A stretch of DNA of 64,000 nt, from positions 1,488,001-1,552,000 of the forward strand of contig OV277858.1 in NCBI GenBank assembly GCA_922989275.2, in the 5' to 3' direction. Below, piece by piece: positions 55,793-64,000 of the stretch; the stretch's first letter is position 1; each line of letters opens with the position of its first letter. The notes below the pieces were generated by a model, which saw only the letters and a program-made list of their open reading frames with translations, searched no databases and was not told the origin of the DNA. This DNA comes from Gari tellinella (taxonomy: Eukaryota; Mollusca; Bivalvia; Cardiida; Psammobiidae). Both the position numbers and the translations under genes were made by a program.

Positions 55793-56743
55793 TCTGGTTT
55801 TAGCAAACGAGCCATTACTGGAGAAGATGACACCTAGATATTTATATTCTTGTTGTATTTCAATTTCGTGTTCACCTAGGAAGAACTTATGATTGCTGCT
55901 CTTGGAGCAAAATATAACAATTTTTGTTTTGTTTACGTTGACTTTAAGTTTCCATATATCACAATAGTTGTTGAATTCATTTACACATGCTTGGAAATCT
56001 TTTTTATCGTCTGATATTACAATGGTATCGTCGGCGTAGAGTAATACTAGTAGCTTCAGCCAATTAAACGCCATTCTAGGATCTTTTAAGTGGACTCCTT
56101 TGCAATTAATAATGGACATGTGTGACTCCAGGTCATTCAGGAAGAGAGAGAATAATATAGGGGAAATATTTTTCCCTTGTCTGACACCGGTTTGGCAGGG
56201 GAAGAATGCTGATGTGATGCCATTGCTGAAGATGCATGATTTTATATTTTGATACATATTATATATTACATTATAAACCTTTCCATTTATAGAACTTGCC
56301 AGTAATTTATACCACAGGCCTTATCTCCAAACCTTGTCAAAAGCCTGTGAAAAGTCTATGAAGGCACAAAATAGCTTCTTTTTGCTATGGCGGAGAGTTT
56401 CTATTAGGGAATGCAGAACAAGTATGTTATCTAAACAAGAGTAGTCTTTCCTAAAGCCGGATTGAGTTTCGTTTAGTATGGAGTTAGGCAAAGTATGCGA
56501 TATGTTTACAATCATGACATCACATAATCGTAGTTATATGACGTCATAATGATGACGCTATCGGAATGTAGAACTTTCCAAAGGTCGTATACAGAAACAC
56601 ATCTGAAACCGGACAAAACACCAACGGTTCCCCATCAGGCGGTCGCCCAGAGCTGCACGATGGTATTACAGAAAGCTGATACAGTGGATAATGTTTTATT
56701 CTTTCCCAATAAACGCGTTTACGCTAAAACGTTTATTTCCACT

Positions 56744-56810
56744 GCAAACAGTTTGGAGCCAGATCAGACGCCGGGTAACCCGGCGTCTGATCAGGCTCCA
56801 AACTGTATGC
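56744..56810. repeat. Family A hairpin, mirror of A3 (best-kept copy)
   Basis: GTTTGGAGCCAGATCAGACG, CCGGGTAACCCGG and CGTCTGATCAGGCTCCAAAC form a stem with a single mismatch over about 31 pairs. Preceded by the full associated box TTCTTTCCCAATAAACGCGT..TTACGCTAAAACG (about 56700-56732). Confidence 0.88.
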
Positions 56811-57459
56811 CACTCAGATAAAAATGAATTGTAAGAAATATCTAAAAATTGACATTTTCTACATTTTAGTGTTTTGCGTTTGCGTGCGTTTGCGTACGTT
56901 TGCGTTTAAACGGGAAAGAATAACAGATTATACACTGTATAAGATCTCTCTGCAACACCATCACAACCAACAACGCAACAGTTCGTCGTTAGATCCCTCT
57001 TTCAACCCTAGTCCACTCTGTGTACAGTTAGAGACAGCGAGCTAATTTTAGACTTCAGGCACTGTCCTCACAGTACACCGGCATTAAGACTCAAAATTGG
57101 AAGGATATATTCTGTTCTCTATTTAATTAAACCCCAACGGATTTTTGTTGGGCACCAACTTTCTCAATTATGTAGATCTAAGTCATTATTTTTCAAAGTA
57201 AGACTACCAATATATTCAGGATGCAAAAATACACCAACCTGGTACCAAACAAATCTTTAAAACACTTAATTTGACTTTTAATCCAGAGATTTAAATCTGG
57301 TTTAAGTCCAGTGTGTATCATCTCTGTGTACAGCGTGTACTTACAGACATGTAAACAGCACAAAAACAACCTCTGCTGGAGTATTTTGAAATGTTTTAAA
57401 TTAGATGAGTAGAGCAACATGAGGCTTGATTTTAGGTCAGAAATTGTTTTCAAAATTAC

Positions 57460-60400
57460 TTTTTTTTTTTTTTTTTTCTCAATATTTTATTTCTCAATAT
57501 ACATACACAAACAGGTGAAAAAAACATACATAGCTCTCGTTTCAATAAACATTTCTATAATATAGTACATTTGTATTTACTATTTTCTAGCACGTAAATT
57601 TTCCTGTCTATTTATGTACAACAAGAAATAAGTTTTGTATATGATCGGTATAGAAAGGTAGAGAAAGTAGCGGAATATAGGAAAATAGGAAAGTATTAGT
57701 GTGAGGAAGAAGCGGGTTTTACACTCTGTGTTTGCTGTCGATTAGTTGGTGTTATAAATTCAACTGTAATTTATCCCATTTGCCGTTATGTTGTTCAATT
57801 TTATCTTTCGCTGTTGCTATTATTCGTTCCATATTTTCAACATGTTTAAGGTATTTTATGAAGTTAGTAAATAAAGGAATTGTTTTTGCATATTTATTTT
57901 TGAAAATGGAGTATTTTGCATAGATCAGTATGGTATTTAACAGATTTGAAAAACTGCTCCATTCTGTGTATCCCAGTGATATCAACATATAGTTTAAGTT
58001 TAAATTTACTTGTCTCTCGTTTAGATATACCTCTAGATTTGTCCACAGTGCTCTGGAATATTGACAATCCCAGAATAAGTGTTTGTTGGTTTCAATATTC
58101 ATGGAACAAAAATCACACAAGCTTGATTTTTCTAGCTTGCATTTAAACAGAAATTCGTTGTTCGGAATAATTCGCATTATATATTTATATTGGAATGCAC
58201 GTAATTTTGTATCAATTAAGGCTTAACCTGGTATTGTGTGTACTGTTTTCCAGTCGATGTGTGTGTTTTCCTTTTCCCATTTTGTATGAGGTTTGATTAT
58301 TTTGCTGTTTTGTATTTCTTTTACCATTTTACTATATAGTATTTTATTTGTACTGCTGGATTTTTGGACTTGTTTCAATAGATTTTCTCGTATATTGTTA
58401 CTCGTTATAATGTCTGTTTTCAAGCTTTGTTTCCAGATTTTTGGTATGCTTTCCAATAAAATATAGTATTTAGGGAAATCTGAGTTTTGAAGAAAGAATT
58501 TGGTTTTAACAGACTGAAACGTATAGAATGACTTTAGTCTGTTATCAAAAATGTGTTCAATGTATGTGATACCTTTTGCATGCCATTCCTTATAAAATAA
58601 AGTTTCATTATTGTTTCTTATAAATGAATTGTTCCATAATATTTGGCGTTTTATTTCTTCTGGATTCTGTTCGTAATTTATGCTTGACCATGCCCTAATT
58701 ATGTCTTTTAAAAACGTTGGCAGAGAGTTGAATTGTGTTTTTGTGCAGTCTTTTTCGTTTATATTACATTCAAATATTAGATTTCCTCCTATTTTGGCTA
58801 ATTTGTTGATATATATATATGTTTCCAATCGCCATTATTTTCATTATTTGTCAATCTTTTTACCCACCCAGCTTTGATTGCTTTCATGAATAACTTTAAA
58901 TCTATCATTTTTAGGCCTCCATTTTCGTAGTCTTGTATTAATGTTTTCCGACTTATTTTGTCTGGCTTGCCATCCCATAAATGATCATAGATATCTGTAT
59001 TTATTTTATTAATTAATTCTGCAGTTGGGTTTTCTAAAACTGTTAACGGGTATATAAGTTTTGGAAGTGCAAACGTTTTGATTACAGTTATTTTACCAAT
59101 AATGGACAGATTATGCTTTTTCCATTTCTTCAAGCAATTTGAAAATTCCTGAATTTTTGGTATTAGGTTCAATTCTTGGTATTTGTTCCTGTTATTTGAG
59201 AAAAATATTCCTAATGTATTAGATCCTTCTGAGGTCCATGCAAATTCATTTCTTGTATCAAAAGTTTCAGTTGAGCCTTTTAGTGAACCAGATCTTAAGA
59301 TAACAGATTTTTTATTGTTAAGTTTTAATCCAGATATTTTACTAAACATGTTAAGTTGTTTTATTAAGGCTGTAAATGTCTTTACTGATCCATCTATCAT
59401 AAAAGTTGCATCATCTGCAAATGCAGTATATTTCATTTCTCTATTATACATATCTTTGCCTTTTATGTCATTATCTGTTTTCACAGACATATATAAAATT
59501 TCTATTGCTAATATAAATAAGTAAGGCGATAGTGGGCATCCTTGTCGCACTCCTCGTTTAATGTCAAAGAAATCTGACATATATCCATTATTAACCACAC
59601 AACTTTGGGCATCATGGTAGAATAATCTAATCCAGTTTATAAAAGAGTCACCGAAGTTAAAATGTGCAAGTGCTTTAAAGATAAAATTATGATCTATGCT
59701 ATCAAAAGCCTTTTCAAAATCAGCGAAAAATATTAGCCCTGGTTTGTTTTCATCATTTAAATGCTCTATTACTTCAAAAATGGTTCGAATGTTTTCTCCA
59801 ATATACCTTCCTTTTAAAAACCATTTTTGATTATAGTTTATAATATTATTTAAAACCCTTTTCATTCTGTTTGCTTATGTTTTCGTTGCAATTTTGTAGT
59901 CAGTATTGAGTAAACTTATTGGTCTCCAATTACCTAGTGATGATAAATCTTTATCTTTTTTTGGCAGAAGGGTGATTATACCTTGTTTTTGCATCGTTGT
60001 TAAATTATTTTTTTGATGAGAATAGTTGATAGAATTGATGTAATACGTTTTGATAGTGTTCCAAAATATTTTATAAAATTCAACTGTTATTCCATCCGAC
60101 CCTGGGCTTTTGCCATTATTCATTTCTTTTAACGCGTTTGAACATTCCATTTCCGAAATTAAACCTTCACATGAGCGTTTTTCCACTTTACTTAAAACTG
60201 CTTTACCTTTTTTATTTAAAAAGGTATCGTCATTTTGTAATGTAGTTTCTTTACTATATAGTCTTTTATAAAATAATTTCGTTTCTTCTAAAACATCTTT
60301 TGAGTTAGTTACTTCCCCAGAATTACTGGCTATGCGCTTTATGATTTTATTTTCAGACCTTTTCCTTTCTAGATTGCTAAAATACTTTGTGTTTTTTTCC

Positions 60401-61505
60401 GCCCCTTCTATCCATTGTGCTTTTGCCCTAAGTAAAATTCCTTTAGTGTAGTCTTTGATTATATCTTCTAGTTCCGATTTCTTTTCTTTGATTTTATTTA
60501 TTAGTGTTTCATTGTCTGAATCTTTTGATAGTTCGTTTCCTAAATTGTCAATGTCATTTTGAATTTTCATTTCTAAGTTTACTGTTTTCCTTTTTTTCAT
60601 TGAAGTGTACATAATAGTTTCGTTTCTTATTGTTCCCTTTATTATTTCCCACAATGTATTAGGGTTTGCTTCTTTATTAATATCTGCAATATTTTGAATT
60701 GAGCGTTTTATTTGATCTTGATAATCGGTTTCTAGAATAACACTATTGTTTAGTTTAAAATAGCCTGGCCCTCGAGGTTGAGTTTCTACTATTATACTAA
60801 AGTATACTATCGAATGATCTGATCGTAATCCTGTTGTAATTTTACATTTTGTTATTGAATTTACTATGTTGCTTGAAACAAGGAAGAAATCCAGTCTACA
60901 GAATATTGTTGGTTTAGTGTTGGAGTGCCATGTATATTGTTCAGTTTCTGGATTTAAAATTCTCCATATATCATTTATATCGTTATTTTGTATTATATTA
61001 TTTAATTTGTCACTATTTTTCTTGTTGTTATTTGGATTTCCGTTCTTTTTATCTTTATATCTATCTATAACTGTATTAAAATCTCCGCCGATAATCAATG
61101 TTTCACTATCATTTGAAGTAATAAAATCTTCAATTTCCGTGAGAAATGTTACCTGTTCTGTAGAGTTATTAGGTGCATAAATATTTAAAATTAATAATCT
61201 TTTTCATTTATATTAATTCTCAATGACTGCATCCTTCCATCTATTAGGTTGTTATATTCTTGTATTGAATATGAAAAATTCGAGTTGATAAGGATGCCCA
61301 CTCCTTTGCTATTCGTACTGTTTCCACTTAAAAATAGTTCATCCCCCCAATCCTTTTTCCATTTATCATATGACATTTCTTCACAGTGTATTTCTTGTAA
61401 TAGACATATTGAATATTTATTTAGTTCCAACCAGTGAAATAGCTGTCTTCGTTTAGATGGGTCATGTAAGCCTTTTACATTAAAAATACAGATTTTAATA
61501 TTCAT
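57460..61505 (-). mobile_element. Near-complete L1/Tx1-like LINE ORF2 region
   Basis: Minus-strand non-LTR retrotransposon with an 18-base poly-T (57460-57477, a poly-A tail on its own strand). Reading from 61505 it has an APE-type endonuclease, linker, RT, C-terminal region and zinc-ribbon motif. The end of the palindrome's right arm coincides with its tail. No target duplication was found beyond its 5' side; the 5' limit is uncertain and may extend to about 61750. Confidence 0.9.
57752..61505 (-). pseudogene. L1/Tx1-like ORF2 (endonuclease and RT), lightly broken
   Basis: 61505-61191: MNIKICIFNVKGLHDPSKRR and CLLQEIHCEE (endonuclease Asn and Glu). A 1-nt frameshift near 61190 leads to 61098-59875 with IIGGDFNTVI, RLDFFLVSSNI and GLRSDHSIVYF (catalytic SDH), then NGKSPGSDGITVEFYKIFW and LGNWRPISLLNTDYKI. 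One TAA (about 59872) precedes 59865-58798 with FFADFEKAFDSIDHNFI, RGVRQGCPLSPYLFILAIEI and YTAFADDATFMID. A frameshift near 58820 and a stop near 58225 follow. Then comes SLCDFCSMNIETNKHLFWDC (zf-RVT type, 57752-58177). All catalytic residues I can identify are present. Only about four lesions break it, so it is fairly young. Confidence 0.9.
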
Positions 61506-61888
61506 TTATGGCATTTGGGAAGTTAATACGTACACTATATATGTTATTTTGCAAACCAAGAGTGTAAGTAAAAGAAAGGAGAAGATAGTAGCGTAGTATG
61601 AGAAATAAATGTTGAAGAGTGAAGGAGATGTTTTCTCCATGACAGAAAAAAATGAAGAAATCGAAGGGTTTTGCAGAGATATTCTGCTACAAGAGCAAAT
61701 TGTTTCCCAAGTAGAGGAGTTTGACTCCTTCACTAATAAGGCTTCATCCACTATAACCCATTACCCCATAAATCCGCATCTTCACGCCTTTAATTTATTA
61801 TACTATTGAAGAAAATAGTTCCACATTATACTGTAATGTGTATGTAACATTATAGATAGTTTCTATACTCTGGCATAAATCAAGCTGT
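61506..61888. other. Flank or 5' region of the L1-like element
   Basis: An 81-codon minus-strand frame (61506-61751) ends just before the ORF2 start but shows no nucleic-acid-binding ORF1 pattern. It may be 5' UTR or flank. Confidence 0.4.
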
Positions 61889-61950
61889 CAGTAGAGCAGA
61901 ATGCGCTTTTATGCACATTCTGCTTTACTCTCTACCCGCTTTAAGTGGTT
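61889..61950. repeat. Family B hairpin, copy B6
   Basis: GTAGAGCAGAATGCG, CTTTTATG and CACATTCTGCTTTAC form the stem, with an outer TACCCGCTTTAAGTGG-type arm. Confidence 0.65.
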
Positions 61951-62032
61951 TCTTCTCTTCAGAACTAGGAACAGGCTATTGGGTAATGGGTTAATATGTT
62001 GTCCTATTGACTGCGGTAATGTCAATATGAGT

Positions 62033-62103
62033 GCCAAACATTTTAGATCCTGATCTGACACCGAGTTATTCGGCATCTGTTCAGAATCCTAACTATTTTC
62101 AAT
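62033..62103. repeat. Family A hairpin, copy A12
   Basis: TTAGATCCTGATCTGACACC, GAGTTATTC and GGCATCTGTTCAGAATCCTAA form the stem with mismatches, bordered by GCCAAACATT and CTATTTTCAA. Confidence 0.65.
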
Positions 62104-62600
62104 TCTATTGTACCAAAGGAAAAAATAGTGAAGGAGTTAGAACTCTACTGGACAATTAGTAACATCATATTCAATATAATAGACATACACTATAAACAAT
62201 ACTTTGCATGCACATCTACTCTATACATATGTATTCGTGCATAACTGTACATCCATACCTATACACACACCCACGCACGCATTTATATAAACTAATGTGT
62301 ACTGGTAAAATCAATCAAACACAAACATTTGCTATACAGTCACATCAATACACATAGATACATACATTCACTTCAATATATACAGGTGCGTTCACATACA
62401 TGCAAGTATATACATACATACATATATACTCCTCAACACGGTTTGTTCCATAATTACAATGGAGACCAGCAACGCCCTGTTTCAAAAAGAGTTATTAATA
62501 TGCACAGCCTATATACCTACTGCTATAAATAATACAGTAATGCCCCCAGTACGACCACCAGATTGCTATATTTATACTCGTATGTGTTAAATGCGGGCGC
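62104..62600. other. Intergenic, CACA/TACA-rich
   Basis: Irregular ATACATACAT and CACACACCCACGCACGCA words at 62190-62430. No gene recognised. Confidence 0.5.
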
Positions 62601-62678
62601 CCGCTTAAGGTTAGACGACAGTAGAACTGAAAGCTCCTAAAGGAGCTTTCCGTTTCACCGTCTCCAAGCTCCAAGCGG
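62601..62678. repeat. Family B hairpin, copy B7
   Basis: GTAGAACTGAAAGCTCCTAA, AGGAGCTTTCCGTTTCACCG, with an outer CCGCTT/AAGCGG arm. The inner GAAAGCTCCTAAAGGAGCTTTC (62629-62650 approx.) is almost perfect. Confidence 0.7.
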
Positions 62679-62855
62679 TCATATATTCCTTTAACATTCA
62701 ACTAGCCTTCGATTTATTGGTTGCAGCAGAGTGGTCTCATTGTAACAGTGTATTCATTCACCCCTAAAACTTCAAATGGAATATTCTAATCTCATATTAA
62801 GTAGATTCTATTTTTAGTTGTTTAGGAGTGTTTATTGTAATGTAATGCAACATTA

Positions 62856-62924
62856 CAAAGAGTGCATACCCTGATCAGAGGGCTCCTTATTGAGCCCTCT
62901 TATCAGGGTCTACACTGTTTGCAT
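62856..62924. repeat. Family A hairpin, copy A13
   Basis: ACCCTGATCAGAGGGCTC, CTTATT and GAGCCCTCTTATCAGGGT, near-perfect stem, within AAAGAGTGC and CTACACTGTTTGCA. Followed at about 62967-62982 by the perfect palindrome GACGAGTATACTCGTC and then GCTAGGGTTGAATGGGTTAA. Confidence 0.8.
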
Positions 62925-63228
62925 AAAACAAGTAAACTCTTCATGGGTATACTGGTTGTGAATGACGAGTATACTCGTCGCTAGGGTTGAATGGGTTAAT
63001 ACGATAGTCAATACCTTCCCCTGATTACGTTTACATGCTTATCGAAAAGAAATGTAAGCATGAACTAAGGGTGTCGTGACCATGTCAAATCAACCTGAGA
63101 TAATAATAAAAAACAACAACAAATCAGCCAACTTTGTACAAAGCGACCACAGATGAAAGAATCAAAGCGAGTACATATTAAGGAACACATGTTATATAAT
63201 ACCTGATGCACTTATGTCGGCCCGGGAT

Positions 63229-63365
63229 ACAGTAAAACCTCCTCATCGAAACCACAAGGAAGAAGGGCAATCAATTTAATAAAAAGCCGGGCGGAAGCCG
63301 AAAGCAAGATGAAAGCAAACAAGAGAGCTCCTGAAAGAGTCCCCCGCTTTACTTCCATCCCGCCC
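63229..63365. repeat. Family B hairpin B8 next to a pogo-like terminus
   Basis: TACAGTAAAACCTCCTCATC..GAAACCAC at 63228-63255 resembles one terminus of the 55466-55663 MITE. GCGGAAGCCGAAAGCAAGAT, GAGAGCTCCTGAAAGAGTCC and CCGCTTTACTTCCATCCCGC (63291-63365) form a decayed family B hairpin. The opposite terminus was not found. Confidence 0.5.
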
Positions 63366-64000
63366 CTTCACCCACTGCCTCAACGCACAATAATTGACAC
63401 ATCTTAGTGGTTGCAGTAGAGAGGTCACACTGTATTGTACGTAAACAGCATGCACAATGTATATTCTCTCTGGTTTATAAACTTTGCATAACTAGTTCTG
63501 AGACAGATATTGAAGACTTTAATATTGTATACATAATATAAACTAGCACATCTTGTTAACCCTGTGCCATACAAGCGCATTTCTGTTGCATTTAGGTTAA
63601 TTGGTCCGCTAAAGAAAACAATTTTAGTTTATACAGTGGATATGTAACATAAGGGAGAACTTCTTTGTTCAAGAGGATGATGTCTTAAAACATGCTGAAA
63701 ATAAAGCAGAAGACGCCTAAGGTTTTGGGTAAACGTATATAAGGATTCATATTTTGACGCCCTGGGCGTTATCAGTAGACTACTGACGATGTCCTCTTGA
63801 TCTCAGACGTACTTTATTTCCACAGTTTTTCCAAACAAGAGCATCAATAGATTCACAGTCAATCCTGTGTCAAACGACCATTCGGCTAATAACGGCTATA
63901 CATGCAGAAAGCTTTTACGATTGCTGTTCGTTATTAATCTACAACCTGTCGCCATAGTGATCGCTAAACACTGTACTTATATCAGGCCTTCACCGAAATA
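63366..64000. other. Right end of window, nothing recognised
   Basis: A half family B word (AATAAAGCAGAAGACGCCTA at about 63699) is present. No gene; the window ends in unique sequence. Confidence 0.5.

Larger units (their letters stand above)
53160..56520 (-). mobile_element. Jockey-like LINE, right copy, interrupted
   Basis: Mirror of 10445-12090 on the minus strand: C-terminal frames 53206-53460 and 53409-53759, RT frames 55800-56257 and 56321-56515. The YADD motif (LLYADDTIV) is intact. The copy is split between 54116 and 55789 by the L1-like insertion, exactly after TGGCTCGTTTGCTAAAACCA on the minus strand. The left copy has a ~39-bp deletion near 11930 where this one keeps the stretch. 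Confidence 0.88.
32674..57463 (-). repeat. Right arm of giant inverted repeat
   Basis: Reverse-complement copy of 9541-26750, lengthened by a 7.7-kb insertion (40944-48672) and a 1.67-kb L1-like insertion (54117-55788), and shortened by the loss of the 16212-18333 equivalent. The arm starts inside the copy of the DNA transposon (CTAATTTGTACCGAAAATTT at 32672) and ends at the poly-T of the L1-like element at 57460. Confidence 0.95.

Noticed and set aside
61506..61751. 81-codon frame upstream of ORF2 as the LINE ORF1
   Set aside because: Too short and without coiled-coil, RRM or zinc-knuckle pattern; may be flank or 5' UTR.

Overview
This is a non-coding, repeat-dense stretch of a eukaryotic nuclear genome, most likely a bivalve or other lophotrochozoan mollusc. 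The evidence is the A+T-rich intergenic sequence without operons, several clades of non-LTR retrotransposon (CR1/L2-like, jockey-like, L1/Tx1-like), Tc1/mariner and pogo-like elements, a tRNA-derived SINE, and tandem and dispersed repeat styles that I associate with bivalve genomes. The species assignment is inference. I found no intact multi-exon host gene. The only host-gene-like signal is a possible first coding exon, present once in each arm of the palindrome.

The dominant structure is a giant inverted duplication. The left arm (about 9541-26750) reads as the reverse complement of the right arm (about 32674-57463), around a unique 5.9-kb spacer (26751-32672). By eye the arms differ at only about one to two percent of bases, but they differ by several large events. 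The right arm alone has a 1.67-kb L1-like insertion with a target-site duplication (54117-55788) and a 7.7-kb insertion (about 40944-48672). It lacks a 2.1-kb block present at 16212-18333 on the left. The left arm lacks about 208 bp of a CR1-like element. The inner end of the left arm falls inside a DNA transposon (26126-28591), and the outer end of the right arm falls exactly at the poly-T tail of another L1-like element (57460-61505, minus strand). The structure may be a real segmental inversion-duplication or two heterozygous haplotypes joined head to head by assembly; the sequence alone cannot decide.

Layout. 1-1080 is a 189-bp tandem repeat whose units carry RFX X-box-like dyads. 1400-2440 and 5936-6820 hold tandem or dispersed repeats. 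About 3370-3945 is a broken crypton-like (DUF3504-type) recombinase pseudogene. 4017-4093 is a tRNA-derived SINE. 7001-7244 is a foldback MITE. 8691-9149 holds hairpins and a T-tract minisatellite. The left arm then contains, in order, a jockey-like LINE (10445-12090), hairpin elements, a mariner remnant (17392-18485), a CR1/L2-like LINE (19205-21470, minus) and two more RT remnants (23211-25324). The spacer holds most of the DNA transposon and a second LINE fragment (28796-29830). The right arm repeats this in mirror order. 57460-61505 is a near-complete L1/Tx1-like ORF2. 61.8-64 kb is rich in short hairpin elements.

The most distinctive possibly undescribed features are two families of short dispersed hairpins. 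Family A has a GGAGCC..GATCAG / CTGATC..GGCTCC stem and at least 13 members outside the mirror copies. Family B has a TAAAGCAGA / TCTGCTTTA stem, often with a CCTAAAGG loop. Both change sequence between copies while keeping self-complementarity.
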